A stretch of 64,000 nt of DNA from VXMO01 sp034422835 (GCA_034422835.1 DAOUJJ010000003.1:90498-154497); one strand, 5' to 3'; counted from the stretch's first letter, positions 14,878-24,151 are shown. Numbers and translations are program-made. The notes: a model not told the origin generated them from the sequence alone.

Positions 14878-17442
14878 ATGGCGAGCAGATTTGAGAAGTT
14901 CTCGGAACGTGCCAGGCGGGTTCTCTCGCTGGCGCAGGAAGAGGCGGGTGAACTGAACCACAACTATATCGGCACGGAGCACGTCCTTCTTGGCCTTGCC
15001 CGTGAGCCGGAGGGTGTCGGCACCCGCGTCCTTGTTTCCCTTGGTGTCGATCTCTCCAAGATTCGATCTGCCGTCACTTTTATCATCGGGCGGGGGCAGA
15101 AGCAGCCGGCAAGCGACGTCGGCCTCACTCCACGCGCCAAGAAAGTCATTGAACTCGCCGTCGACGAGGCGCGTGAGATGTCACATCACTACATCGGCAC
15201 TGAGCACCTGCTCATCGGCCTGTTGCGTGAGGGCGACGGCGTTGCCGCGGGCGTCCTCGAAAGTCTTGGCGTCACTCTCGACAAAGTCAGGCAGGAGACC
15301 CAGCGTATCCTGAGCCAGTCCGGCGGACAGACAGGCAGCAGGTCCAGCACGCGCACTCCAACGCTTGATCAGTTGGGTGTTGACCTGACCCATCTTGCGC
15401 GTGAGGGCCAACTTGACCCGGTGATCGGCCGGCAGCAGGAAATCGAGCGCGTGGTGCAGATACTCTCGCGCCGCACAAAGAACAACCCAGTTCTCATCGG
15501 CGAGCCCGGTGTTGGCAAGACCGCAATTGTTGAGGCTCTTGCCCGGCGCATCGCCGGTGTTAAGGACGAGGATGAAGATGCCGGCGGCATAAATGACATA
15601 CCGGTACCGGACAGCCTCAGCGGCGCGCGCCTCGTCACGCTTGACATGGGCGCTCTTGTCGCCGGCACCAAGTACCGCGGTGAATTCGAGGAACGTCTAA
15701 AGAAGGTCGTCGACGAGATTCGCTCGGCCAAGAACATCATTCTCTTCATTGACGAGATGCACACGCTCGTTGGAGCGGGCGCGGCGGAGGGCGCGGTCGA
15801 CGCGTCCAACATCCTCAAGCCGTCGCTCGCCCGTGGCGAGCTCCAGACAATCGGCGCCACAACTCTGGACGATTACCGCCGTTACGTTGAGCGCGACCCC
15901 GCGCTTGAGCGGCGCTTCCAGCCCGTCCGTGTGGAGGAGCCGTCGTCCGACGACACCGCCGCCATCCTGCGTGGGGTCAAGGGACAGTATGAGGAGCACC
16001 ACAGCCTCACCATCACGGATGAGGCGGTGGAGGCCGCCGCCACGCTGGCTTCGCGGTACATCGCGGACCGTTTCTTGCCGGACAAGGCCATCGACCTCAT
16101 CGATGAGGCAGCCAGCCGTGTCCGCATTCGCGCGTCGTCCATGCCGCTCTCCGTCAAGGAGGCGATGAGGGCGCTTGAGCGCGTCCGGGCCGAAAAGGAC
16201 AACGCTGTAGCCGCCGCCAATTTCGATTTCGCCGCCGAGATGCGTGAGCGTGAGGTCAGCCTCGCCGAGCGCATCGCCCGCCTTGAGCAGGAGTGGCAGA
16301 ACGAGCAGCAGAGCGCGATACCGGAAGTAACCGAGGACGACATCGCGCAGGTCGTGAGCATGTGGACCAATATCCCGGTCACGCGTCTCGCCGCCGAAGA
16401 GAGTGAGCGCCTCTTGCACATGGAAGAGGTGATGCACGACCGCATCATCGGGCAGCATGAGGCCATCATCAATGTCTCCAAGGCCGTCCGCCGCGCAAGG
16501 GCAGGGCTCAAGGACCCGCGCCGCCCCATCGGCACGTTCCTGTTCCTTGGCCCGACGGGCGTCGGCAAGACCGAACTTGTCCGCGCGCTGTCCGAGTTCA
16601 TGTTTGGCTCAGAGGACTCCCTCATCCGGCTTGACATGTCCGAGTTCATGGAGCGCCACACCGTTGCCAGGCTTGTTGGCGCGCCGCCCGGGTACGTCGG
16701 CTTTGATGAGGGCGGACAGTTGACGGAGGCCGTGCGCCGCAAGTCCTACTGCGTGATCCTCTTCGACGAGATCGAGAAGGCCCACCCCGAGGTCTTCAAT
16801 ATCCTGTTGCAGATCTTTGACGACGGCCATCTCACCGACGCCAAGGGCCGCAAGGTGGATTTCCGGAACGCGATTATTGTCATGACGTCCAACATCGGCG
16901 CGGAGGTCATCAAGAAGAACTCCAATATCGGCTTCTCCTATGCGCGCGACGAAACCGACGTGCGCCGGTTGAGCTATGAGCGCATGAAGGACAAGGTGCT
17001 GGATGAGGTCAAGCAGTTCTTCCGGCCCGAGTTCCTCAACCGCATCGACGCGCAGGTTGTCTTCCACTCCCTCGATCGGGATCACATTCGCCAGATCGTT
17101 GACCTGATGATGAAGGACGTGGAGAAGCAGCTGGAGACCAAGAAGATCAATATCGAGGTCACGGATGCTCTGCGCGACTATGTCGGCGAAAAGGGCTACG
17201 ACGAGACGTATGGGGCAAGACCACTCCGGCGCGTCATCCAGGACATGATCGAGGACAGGCTCTCCGACGAAATCCTGAGTGGCGACATTGCTGAAGGAGA
17301 TACGGTCCACGTTGACTACGTGGATGAAGAGGTTGTAGTCACGACGGCCGAGCGTGCTCCGTCCAAGCCAAGTGTGTCCGCCGATACTTCTGAGGCTCCA
17401 GAAACCCCTGAAGCTCCCGAGACCGTCGAGGTGGCGGGCTAG
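14878..17442 (+). CDS. clpC: ATP-dependent Clp protease ATPase subunit ClpC
   Basis: The protein has 854 residues. It has a double Clp N-domain (1-145, starting FEKFSERARRVLSLAQEEA), a first AAA+ module with GEPGVGKT near 210, a middle UVR-like coiled segment (about 430-465, FAAEMREREVSLAERIARLE), and a second AAA+ module with FLGPTGVGKTELVRALSE near 555. The C-terminal D2-small domain is followed by a ~45-residue acidic and Pro/Glu-rich tail (PETPEAPETVEVAG). It is the unfoldase that feeds proteins to ClpP; clpP and clpX lie elsewhere (40609-42711). The McsA/McsB and CtsR genes of Firmicutes are not adjacent. A GGAGAAG site precedes the ATG. radA follows 21 bases later. Confidence 0.97.
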   Translation: MASRFEKFSERARRVLSLAQEEAGELNHNYIGTEHVLLGLAREPEGVGTRVLVSLGVDLSKIRSAVTFIIGRGQKQPASDVGLTPRAKKVIELAVDEAREMSHHYIGTEHLLIGLLREGDGVAAGVLESLGVTLDKVRQETQRILSQSGGQTGSRSSTRTPTLDQLGVDLTHLAREGQLDPVIGRQQEIERVVQILSRRTKNNPVLIGEPGVGKTAIVEALARRIAGVKDEDEDAGGINDIPVPDSLSGARLVTLDMGALVAGTKYRGEFEERLKKVVDEIRSAKNIILFIDEMHTLVGAGAAEGAVDASNILKPSLARGELQTIGATTLDDYRRYVERDPALERRFQPVRVEEPSSDDTAAILRGVKGQYEEHHSLTITDEAVEAAATLASRYIADRFLPDKAIDLIDEAASRVRIRASSMPLSVKEAMRALERVRAEKDNAVAAANFDFAAEMREREVSLAERIARLEQEWQNEQQSAIPEVTEDDIAQVVSMWTNIPVTRLAAEESERLLHMEEVMHDRIIGQHEAIINVSKAVRRARAGLKDPRRPIGTFLFLGPTGVGKTELVRALSEFMFGSEDSLIRLDMSEFMERHTVARLVGAPPGYVGFDEGGQLTEAVRRKSYCVILFDEIEKAHPEVFNILLQIFDDGHLTDAKGRKVDFRNAIIVMTSNIGAEVIKKNSNIGFSYARDETDVRRLSYERMKDKVLDEVKQFFRPEFLNRIDAQVVFHSLDRDHIRQIVDLMMKDVEKQLETKKINIEVTDALRDYVGEKGYDETYGARPLRRVIQDMIEDRLSDEILSGDIAEGDTVHVDYVDEEVVVTTAERAPSKPSVSADTSEAPETPEAPETVEVAG

Positions 17443-17463
17443 CTGACGGTCGGGTCTGGCACG

Positions 17464-18879
17464 ATGCCACGACCGCGCGTTTCGTATAGCTGTACGGCTT
17501 GTGGGGCGGAGTCGTCCCGCTGGGAGGGACGGTGCCCACGATGTGAAACGTGGGGCTCCCTTGTTGAGGTCACCGCAGAGTCTGCCGGACTTGCAACCGG
17601 CACTTTAGAGGCCGCTCCGCCTGCCGCGCTGACCTCCCTCATGGAACAGGCCGCAACACAGCCGTCACGGATCGCAGTCCACCCCATGCCGGAACTCATG
17701 ACCGTTCTTGGCGGCGGCGTGGTGCCCGGCAGCGTGACCCTGTTGGGCGGCGAGCCCGGCATTGGTAAGTCAACCTTGCTTCTACAGATCGCCTCGGCGC
17801 TCGGGAAAGCGGGAGCGAGTGTGGTCTACGTGGCCGGAGAGGAATCCCCGGAGCAGATCGCCCTTCGCGCCGCCCGCCTCTCCCTCGCGGGTGATGGCGT
17901 GACACTTTTGTCAGAGACGCATATCGATGTGCTCTTGCAGACGCTCAACGACAACACGCCAGACCTGCTGCTTGTGGATTCCATTCAAACGCTCAGGACT
18001 GACGCATCCTCATCGGCGGGTACCGTCGCGCAGGTGCGGGAGTGCGGCGCGCGGCTCGTTGAGTGGGGGCGTCGGCGCGGCGTGTCCGTCATCATGACCG
18101 GCCACGTGACCAAGGACGGCGCGATTGCGGGTCCCCGCGTGCTGGAACATGCCGTTGACGTTGTCCTCTACCTGGAGGGTGAAGGACTCGGACCTTATCG
18201 CGTTGCCAGGTGCGTCAAGAACCGATTCGGCTCCACGGACGAGATCGCCGTCCTTGAAATGACCGACACGGGACTGCGGGAAGTTGATGATCCATCCGCC
18301 GCCCTCACGCAGGAGCGAACGTCCACCGCGCCCGGTTCCATCGTTACCCCCGTCGTTGAGGGGACCCGGCCCCTGCTGGTGGAGATTCAAGCTCTAGTTG
18401 CTCCGTCAGGCGGGGCGGACCCGCGGCGCATGGCAACGGGCGTCGATCTCAACAGGCTGCTGCTCATATGCGCCGTTCTCTCACGACGCCTGCGGCTGCC
18501 GCTTGGAAAGCACGACATTATTGTCAATGCTATTGGCGGGCTCCGCATCACAAGCCCGTCCGCGGACCTTGCGATCGCGCTTGCCATCGTTTCGAGCCTT
18601 CGTGACGTTCCTGCCGCCCCGGATCTCGCTGCTGTCGGTGAGATCGGCCTGACCGGGGACATTCGGCGTGTTCCCCAACTCCAACGGCGCATCAATGAGG
18701 CAGCGCGGCGCGGCTACGGCCGCATTATTGCGCCTCCTGACGCCGCATCATCCCCTGACGTGCCGATCGGCGTCATCCCTGCCTCCACGCTCCATGAAGC
18801 CGTCGAGCAGGCCCTCTCCGAGTATCCGTCCTCGCACGAATTTGAAATCCCTTCTCCGCCCGGGAGAGGGTTGGGGTGA
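17464..18879 (+). CDS. radA: DNA repair protein RadA
   Basis: The protein has 471 residues with the RadA architecture: an N-terminal C4 zinc finger (CTACGAESSRWEGRCPRC, residues 9-26), a RecA-like ATPase with Walker A GGEPGIGKST near 98, the RadA-specific KNRFG motif near 257, and a C-terminal Lon-protease-like domain. It is a branch-migration helicase in recombinational repair. It is clustered with clpC as in many bacteria. The last ~13 residues (EIPSPPGRGLG end) are encoded by an interspersed repeat of the family seen at 23904 and 42721, so the original C-terminus was probably a little shorter. larE starts nine bases downstream. Confidence 0.96.
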   Translation: MPRPRVSYSCTACGAESSRWEGRCPRCETWGSLVEVTAESAGLATGTLEAAPPAALTSLMEQAATQPSRIAVHPMPELMTVLGGGVVPGSVTLLGGEPGIGKSTLLLQIASALGKAGASVVYVAGEESPEQIALRAARLSLAGDGVTLLSETHIDVLLQTLNDNTPDLLLVDSIQTLRTDASSSAGTVAQVRECGARLVEWGRRRGVSVIMTGHVTKDGAIAGPRVLEHAVDVVLYLEGEGLGPYRVARCVKNRFGSTDEIAVLEMTDTGLREVDDPSAALTQERTSTAPGSIVTPVVEGTRPLLVEIQALVAPSGGADPRRMATGVDLNRLLLICAVLSRRLRLPLGKHDIIVNAIGGLRITSPSADLAIALAIVSSLRDVPAAPDLAAVGEIGLTGDIRRVPQLQRRINEAARRGYGRIIAPPDAASSPDVPIGVIPASTLHEAVEQALSEYPSSHEFEIPSPPGRGLG

Positions 18880-18888
18880 GAGGAAACC

Positions 18889-19770
18889 ATGAACGGCAAT
18901 CCTGTCCACTCTCCTGGAATCGCCGAAAAGCGCGAGCATTTGCGCGGGCTGCTCCGCGAAATGGGTTCGATGATCGTTTCCTTTTCAGGGGGTGTGGATT
19001 CGAGTCTTCTTCTTGCCGAGGCGGTTGACGTTCTGGGTCAGGACGCTCTTGCGGTAACGGCGCTCTCGCCCACTTTCGCTGATTCCGAGGCGGAAGACGC
19101 CCGGGAGATTGCCGTATTCCTGGATGCCCGCCACGAGTTCTTCTACACCGACCAACTGGACATGGAGGGCTTTGCGTCGAATGATGGGCGCCGCTGCTAC
19201 TTCTGCCGCGTCGACTTGTTCTCGCAGCTGCGGACTATCGCCGAGGAACGCGGGATCCCGTGGGTTATTGACGGCACTCTTACCGACGATCTTGGAGACG
19301 TGCGCCCCGGCCTTAAGGCCAAGGACGAACAGGGCGTCCGCAGCCCCTTTGTGGAGGTCGGCCTGAATAAAGACGAGGTCCGCCAACTGGCCCGCGAGCG
19401 CGGCCTGCCCAACTGGGATAAGCCCGCTGAGTCGTGCCTCGCCTCCCGTATTCCACTGGGCACGCCGGTCTCGTTCGAGCTGCTCGACAAGATCGCCCGC
19501 GCTGAGAAGTATCTCCATGAGCACGACTTCAGGCAGGTTCGCGTCCGCCATCACGGCGCGATTGCCAGGATCGAAGTCCCGCCGGAGGATATGCAGCGTT
19601 TGATTGCCGAGGACCTGCGCGAGGAATTGATTAACCACATCCGTGAACTGGGCTATCTCTTCGTGACGCTGGACCTCGCCGGATACAAGACCGGCAGCCT
19701 GAACACACGAAAGGCTGCAATCCCCACACGCGAAAACGGCTCGGCGGCATCAATCAACCGGAACGGGTAG
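18889..19770 (+). CDS. larE: ATP-dependent sacrificial sulfur transferase LarE
   Basis: The protein has 293 residues of the PP-loop (adenine nucleotide alpha hydrolase) superfamily. The pyrophosphate loop SFSGGVDSSLLLAEA lies at about 31-45. Another conserved stretch is NDGRRCYFCRVDLF. The sacrificial cysteine is in KPAESCLASRIPLGTPV (Cys183). LarE adenylates the dinicotinic acid mononucleotide and donates sulfur to build the nickel pincer (NPN) cofactor. larC follows 12 bases downstream. larB, which makes the substrate, and larA, the lactate racemase, are not in this window. The gene probably shares a transcript with radA, since the gap is nine bases. Confidence 0.93.
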   Translation: MNGNPVHSPGIAEKREHLRGLLREMGSMIVSFSGGVDSSLLLAEAVDVLGQDALAVTALSPTFADSEAEDAREIAVFLDARHEFFYTDQLDMEGFASNDGRRCYFCRVDLFSQLRTIAEERGIPWVIDGTLTDDLGDVRPGLKAKDEQGVRSPFVEVGLNKDEVRQLARERGLPNWDKPAESCLASRIPLGTPVSFELLDKIARAEKYLHEHDFRQVRVRHHGAIARIEVPPEDMQRLIAEDLREELINHIRELGYLFVTLDLAGYKTGSLNTRKAAIPTRENGSAASINRNG

Positions 19771-19782
19771 GGATCTCGCCAC

Positions 19783-21003
19783 ATGCGAATCGCGTGGCTG
19801 CAATGCGCGAACGGCGTCAGCGGCGACATGCTGCTTGCCGCGCTGGTGGACGCCGGCGCGCCCGTCGACAGGATGAATAAGGCCATTGAACAGGTCTTTC
19901 CCGACACGACGGTCAGCCTTGAACCGGCTGAAACTCTCCGGGCCGGCATCCGCGCAACACACATCACGATTGAGGGCGGCGCTGACGCTCCCGCCGGCCA
20001 TACGCCCCTGAATGACCTCGTTGCCCGCGTTGAGAGAGCCGATCTGCCGTCACGCGTGGTTCAACGCGCAACAGCTATCCTGCGCCGCATCGGCGAAGCG
20101 GAAGCGCGTGTCCACGGCGGCAGCGCTGAGACTGTGCAGCTTGCGGAACTGGGCTCAGCCGATACGCTTGTGGACATCGTTGGGACGCTTGTCGGACTGG
20201 ACGAACTGGGAATCGAAACCCTCCACTCTACCGGCCTCCCGCTGGCGACAGGCCGTGTGTCCACTCATCATGGCATCCTGCCGGTACCGGCCCCGGGCGT
20301 GCTGGAAATCATGCGACTGTCAGGAGCGCCTACGCTGCCGCCTCCCGCGACCGGTGAGGGTCAGCAAACTGGCGAACTGGTAACTCCCACCGGCGGGGCC
20401 ATCGTCACAACGCTCGCCTCCTTTGACCCTCCCCCCGCAATGACTGCGGTCAAGGCTGTTGGTTATGGCGCAGGCACGAAAGACCCAAAGGGCAGGGCAA
20501 ACATCGTCACCCTGGTCGTTGGGGAGGCGGACTCAGAGCCGGTGCAAACCCGGCCAATGGTCATGATCGAAACCACCATCGACGATATGAATCCCGAAGT
20601 CTATGACTACGTTCGCGAGCGTCTGATGACGGTGGGGGCGCGAGACGTCTGGTTGCAGAATGTCCAGATGAAGAAGGGCAGGCCGGGCGTCATCCTCAGC
20701 GCCATCGCCGCTCCTGACAGACAGGCCGAAATCACCGCCGTCATGCTCCGCGAAACGACCACGCTTGGGGTCCGTGTCACCCCCGTCACACGCTATGAGG
20801 CGGCGCGAGAAGTGGTGACAATCGAGACGCCGGTTGGCCCGGCCCGGGTTAAGGTCAAGCGGCTGAACGCCGACAGCGAGATCATCGGCATTGCGCCCGA
20901 ATACGAGGACTGCCGCCGCATCGCGTTGGAGCAATCTCTCCCTATCCAAAGAGTCTACGAAATCGTCCACCGCGCCGCCGAAGACACCCTGGAACGCCCC
21001 TGA
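19783..21003 (+). CDS. larC: nickel insertion protein LarC (NPN cofactor nickel chelatase)
   Basis: The protein has 406 residues in one uninterrupted frame. The N-terminus RIAWLQCANGVSGDMLLAALVDAG is the family signature. It continues with VHGGSAETVQLAELGSADTLVDIVGT, a His-rich/aspartate region (THHGILPVPAPGVLEI), and the C-terminal ferredoxin-like half starting IETTIDDMNPEVYDYV. LarC uses CTP to insert nickel in the pincer cofactor. Some species make it from two frames by ribosomal frameshifting; here no shift is needed. It is the last gene of the radA-larE-larC run. A family A repeat begins nine bases after its stop. Confidence 0.93.
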   Translation: MRIAWLQCANGVSGDMLLAALVDAGAPVDRMNKAIEQVFPDTTVSLEPAETLRAGIRATHITIEGGADAPAGHTPLNDLVARVERADLPSRVVQRATAILRRIGEAEARVHGGSAETVQLAELGSADTLVDIVGTLVGLDELGIETLHSTGLPLATGRVSTHHGILPVPAPGVLEIMRLSGAPTLPPPATGEGQQTGELVTPTGGAIVTTLASFDPPPAMTAVKAVGYGAGTKDPKGRANIVTLVVGEADSEPVQTRPMVMIETTIDDMNPEVYDYVRERLMTVGARDVWLQNVQMKKGRPGVILSAIAAPDRQAEITAVMLRETTTLGVRVTPVTRYEAAREVVTIETPVGPARVKVKRLNADSEIIGIAPEYEDCRRIALEQSLPIQRVYEIVHRAAEDTLERP

Positions 21004-21011
21004 TCCGCTCG

Positions 21012-21035
21012 CCCTTCGACAGGCTCAGGGTGAAC
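21012..21035 (-). repeat. family A interspersed repeat after larC
   Basis: The bases CCCTTCGACAGGCTCAGGGT then GAAC are the reverse orientation of the repeat at 6867 and 9635. The remaining bases up to 21203 form the upstream region of the next gene. It is AT-rich for this genome (about 21095-21165) and probably holds its promoter. Confidence 0.8.
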
Positions 21036-21203
21036 GGGGGAATGACAAGCGGTGGCTGTTCTGTATCAAAGAAAGCCTGTCGTGTGCCAAATACTGAGTA
21101 AAATCACGGTAAGTCACTGAAAATAAGCTTATAAGTCATAACAATATCATACCCGTTTGGTAAAGTAATAAGTGAGGTTATCCAACAAACAGGAGATGCA
21201 CGT

Positions 21204-23114
21204 ATGGCTTTCGACCGATTTGATCTCGACCGCGTGCTCTCCGCGGTTTCCACCGCTGCGTCCGCAATGCGAATAGAACATAAGTTTGTGGGGGGGGGGG
21301 TGAAACCCTCCTTCCGGCGTCTCCCGGCCATCGCCGCCGTCCTCGCCGTCGTGCTGACCGCCCTAACGATTTCACCGGCGCCGCCCGCGCAGGCGCAGTA
21401 CACGCCCGCCATCAGGGTCCAGGTGCTTGTCGACGAACTCAATATCCCGTGGGATCTCACCTTCACGCCGGACGGGACGATGCTGTTCACCGAGCGCGGA
21501 GGCCGCATCACGGCGCGCCGACCCACCGGAAATATCGTGCCCGTCAGCGCGGATATGTCCGATCTTTACCGGGAACGGGAGAGCGGCCTGATGGCCATCC
21601 TGGTTGATCGCAATTTCAACAACAACCGCCGCTTCTACACGTGCCAGGTTCAGGAGAATCCAAGGGAGGTGCAGGTCATCGCCTGGACCATCAGCAGCGA
21701 TTACAGCGTTGCGACCCGCGTCAATGATCCCCTCGTGGGGGGCATTCCGGCAGGTGAAATGGGCTACCACAGCGGGTGCCGCCTGCGATTTGGCCCGGGG
21801 GGCTATCTGTGGATCTCTACGGGCGACGCGGAGATTGGCAGCGTTCCCCAGGACCTCACGTCACTGGGCGGAAAGGTGCTGCGGGTGAACTCTTCCACGG
21901 GAGCGGGCGTTCCGGGCAACCCCTTCTATGACGACGCCAACGAAAACACCAAGCGCGTCTATACATACGGCCACCGGAATGTCCAGGGGCTGGCGCTCCG
22001 GCCGGGCACGAATCAGATGTGGGCGGTAGAGCATGGCCCGACCGGACACGACGAGATCAACCTGCTGGTCAAAGGCGGAAACTATGGATGGGATCCCAAG
22101 TCCAGTGATCCCACATGTAGTCCCGGTTCCACCGAGTTCAAATGCTACGAAGCCGGGAGTCCTATGACTGACACCCAAAAGTTCCCGAACGCGATTCGCC
22201 CGAAGTGGACGAATGGTGATCCTCCTCCCAATTTAGCGCCCAGCGGCGGCATCTTCCTCACGGGCAGCCAGTGGGGCAACTGGCGGGGGCAGTTCGCCGT
22301 GGCACTCCTGGTGGGTGAAGGACTGTTCCGCTTCCAATTCGACTCGAACGGCGCACGTCGGGGCGAGCCGTCGCGTGTCGGGCAACTGGAGCGTATTCGG
22401 GATACGGACGGCGAGAATAGGTCGTTCAGGCTCCGCACCCCCATGATGGGCCCTGATGGCGCGCTGTACGTCACCACCTCCAACGATGGGAATAACGACA
22501 AGATACTGCGTGTGACGGCGTCCAGGCCGCCACCACCTCCACCGACTCGAGACCCCGACCCTCCGCGAAACAACAACGGCGGCGGCGGTGGTGGCGGGGG
22601 CGGCGGAGGATCACGGGCGAGATCAACGCCGACGCCGGTGCCGAACAATCCTCCCGAATTCGAGGAGGGAGCCATTGTTACCGTCTCCGTGCGTGAAAAC
22701 TCCCCCGCGGGAACCGCGGTGGGCGGCCCCATCACCGCAACAGACCCTGAGGGCGACGATGTGCGCTACGAACTGGGCGGCAGAGACGCGGAGTTGTTTG
22801 ATATAGACGAGGACACCGGCCAGATAACGGTCGCTGAGGGCGCAATGCTGGATTACGAAACGGACAACCTCCACCACGTCACCGTCACCGCGGAGGACAT
22901 CGACGGCTCCGGGGAGCAGGCAACGATTGATGTGAACATCAACGTCACCGACGACGAGCGGCTGCCCGGCAAGGCGGACAATTACGACGCGAACCGGGAT
23001 GACGCATTGGATGTGACGGAGGTGCTTGCGTCCATCAACGACTACTTCGATGGGGATCTAACGCTGGAAGAGGTCATTGCAATCATCAACGCCTATTTGG
23101 ACAGCGGCAGCTGA
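21204..23114 (+). CDS. secreted PQQ-dependent sugar dehydrogenase with cadherin-like and EF-hand/dockerin-like C-terminus
   Basis: The protein has 636 residues. ATG 21204 has AGGAG upstream. The first 32 residues precede a signal peptide (LPAIAAVLAVVLTALTIS, cleavage near AQAQ). Residues ~65-400 are the six-bladed glucose/sorbosone dehydrogenase domain, with the catalytic-type His in YHSGCRLRFGPGGYLWISTGD, YTYGHRNVQGLALRPG and AVEHGPTGHDEINLL; it would oxidise aldoses using PQQ in the periplasm or outside. A Pro-rich then poly-Gly linker leads to a cadherin-like domain (about 488-590) and a Ca-binding dockerin-like end (DNYDANRDDALDVTEV). Codon 29 region contains an 11-base G run inside a repeat element. 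A GTG right after it (21300) would also give a perfect signal peptide, so length changes in the run could decide which start works. Confidence 0.88.
   Translation: MAFDRFDLDRVLSAVSTAASAMRIEHKFVGGGVKPSFRRLPAIAAVLAVVLTALTISPAPPAQAQYTPAIRVQVLVDELNIPWDLTFTPDGTMLFTERGGRITARRPTGNIVPVSADMSDLYRERESGLMAILVDRNFNNNRRFYTCQVQENPREVQVIAWTISSDYSVATRVNDPLVGGIPAGEMGYHSGCRLRFGPGGYLWISTGDAEIGSVPQDLTSLGGKVLRVNSSTGAGVPGNPFYDDANENTKRVYTYGHRNVQGLALRPGTNQMWAVEHGPTGHDEINLLVKGGNYGWDPKSSDPTCSPGSTEFKCYEAGSPMTDTQKFPNAIRPKWTNGDPPPNLAPSGGIFLTGSQWGNWRGQFAVALLVGEGLFRFQFDSNGARRGEPSRVGQLERIRDTDGENRSFRLRTPMMGPDGALYVTTSNDGNNDKILRVTASRPPPPPPTRDPDPPRNNNGGGGGGGGGGGSRARSTPTPVPNNPPEFEEGAIVTVSVRENSPAGTAVGGPITATDPEGDDVRYELGGRDAELFDIDEDTGQITVAEGAMLDYETDNLHHVTVTAEDIDGSGEQATIDVNINVTDDERLPGKADNYDANRDDALDVTEVLASINDYFDGDLTLEEVIAIINAYLDSGS
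21269..21300 (+). repeat. poly-G repeat element, copy 1 (11 G)
   Basis: The bases from GAATAGAACATAAGTTTGTG into an 11-G run (21290-21300) are almost identical to 24064-24095, which ends in 12 G. Copy 1 lies within the coding sequence of the dehydrogenase, upstream of its signal peptide. Confidence 0.85.
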
Positions 23115-23194
23115 CGGATATGAAAGGGCCAGCATGAACGCGTGGGTATTGATATTAAGGAGGGCGCGGTGGATGGGGCTGCTGCTTGGCGCTG
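22561..23194 (+). repeat. segmental duplication, unit 1 (linker, cadherin and EF-hand module plus start of next gene)
   Basis: About 600 bases from the Asn/Gly-rich linker of the dehydrogenase through its stop into the first ~60 bases of the next gene are nearly identical to 24965-25598. Sequence differences are scattered, mostly at third positions, indicating a fairly recent duplication or gene conversion. Confidence 0.9.
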
Positions 23195-23901
23195 CGGCTC
23201 TGGCGGCAGTCCTGCTGTGGTTGTCCCACTCCACCGCTTTGGCGTCGTCACACAGCGCCGAGCGGTCTTTCTCTGCGTCGTGGGCCGCCCCCGGCACGGA
23301 GCTTGAGGTTACGGTCGCCGTATCGGGATACGGCGCGTTTGGCCGGCTTGAGGAGACCCTGCCCGAGGGGTTCGAATACGTGAGTGCAAACATCACCGGA
23401 GGCCAAGCGGAATACGACAGTTCGGCCGGAACCGTCACGGTCACATTTTTTGGCGGTCTCGATGCCGTGGTCTATACCGTGAGGGCACCGCAAACGGCGG
23501 GGATGTACACGTTCTCCGGCGAACTGACGAACCTAAGCCTGGAGAAGCAGGAGGTCGGAGGCGCGTCCGTCATCAGGATTGGTCCGCCGCCCACGCCCAC
23601 GCCGACACCAACGCCAACCGCAACTCCCACGCCGACGCCCACCCCGACGCCGACTGCCACCCCAACTCCGACGCCGACGGTCACGCCAACGCCTGTGCCA
23701 ACACCGACTGCCACACCCAGGCCGACGGCAACACCCAGACCGACGGCAACACCGCCGCCGACGGTCATGCCCCTCGCGACACCCGCGACGCCGGCAGACG
23801 AGGGAGGGGGACCCACCGGGCTGATCATCCTGATTGCTGCGCTGGCGCTGTTCGGTTTGGGTGGCCTGTACTTCTGGCTGAGGCGCCGCCGGATTAGGTA
23901 A
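23134..23901 (+). CDS. surface-anchored Thr/Pro-rich protein
   Basis: The protein has 255 residues from ATG 23134 (AAAGGG upstream). It has a signal peptide (MGLLLGAAALAAVLLWLSH, ending near ALAS) and an exported ~120-residue beta-rich domain (LEVTVAVSGYGAFGRLEETLPEGFEYV, like a conserved-repeat/DUF11-type fold). A ~65-residue stretch of Thr-Pro dipeptides with Ala/Arg follows, probably an extended stalk. It ends in a C-terminal TM (GLIILIAALALFGLGGLYFWL) and RRRRIR. There is no LPxTG, so anchoring is by this helix. It begins 19 bases after the dehydrogenase stop and is likely cotranscribed. A truncated copy of its start lies at 25542. Confidence 0.75.
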   Translation: MNAWVLILRRARWMGLLLGAAALAAVLLWLSHSTALASSHSAERSFSASWAAPGTELEVTVAVSGYGAFGRLEETLPEGFEYVSANITGGQAEYDSSAGTVTVTFFGGLDAVVYTVRAPQTAGMYTFSGELTNLSLEKQEVGGASVIRIGPPPTPTPTPTPTATPTPTPTPTPTATPTPTPTVTPTPVPTPTATPRPTATPRPTATPPPTVMPLATPATPADEGGGPTGLIILIAALALFGLGGLYFWLRRRRIR

Positions 23902-23903
23902 TT

Positions 23904-24151
23904 CACCCCAACCCTGGCCCTCCCCCATCGAGGGGGGAACAACCAATGCAATAATCTATGTAAGCAAGAGGACGAGCGTCCATCGAGTTGGCTTGAAGGA
24001 GCGATTGTCATATCCAGGAGAGCGTCATATTTCGCGCGAAACGCAGTCTCTTTGCTCGCAATGAGAATAGAACATAAGTTTGTGGGGGGGGGGGGTACTC
24101 TTCTCGCAGCGTCTTCTCGTGAGCATCGCCGTGCCCTTCGGTCAGGGCATA
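23904..24151. other. intergenic region with repeats and poly-G element, copy 2
   Basis: No gene is supported here. It holds a family D repeat (TTCACCCCAACCCTGGCCCT then a C/G hairpin, 23903-23938), a stretch around 24020-24065 resembling a CATTGCGAGCAAAGAG-type bacterial repeat on the minus strand, and the poly-G element (24064-24095, 12 G). The next start codon chosen is ATG 24152. Confidence 0.7.

Noticed and set aside
23578..23790. Thr-Pro coding repeats taken as a CRISPR or tandem DNA repeat array.
   Set aside because: The repeat unit is a 6-base codon pair in frame with the surface protein; no spacers of constant length.
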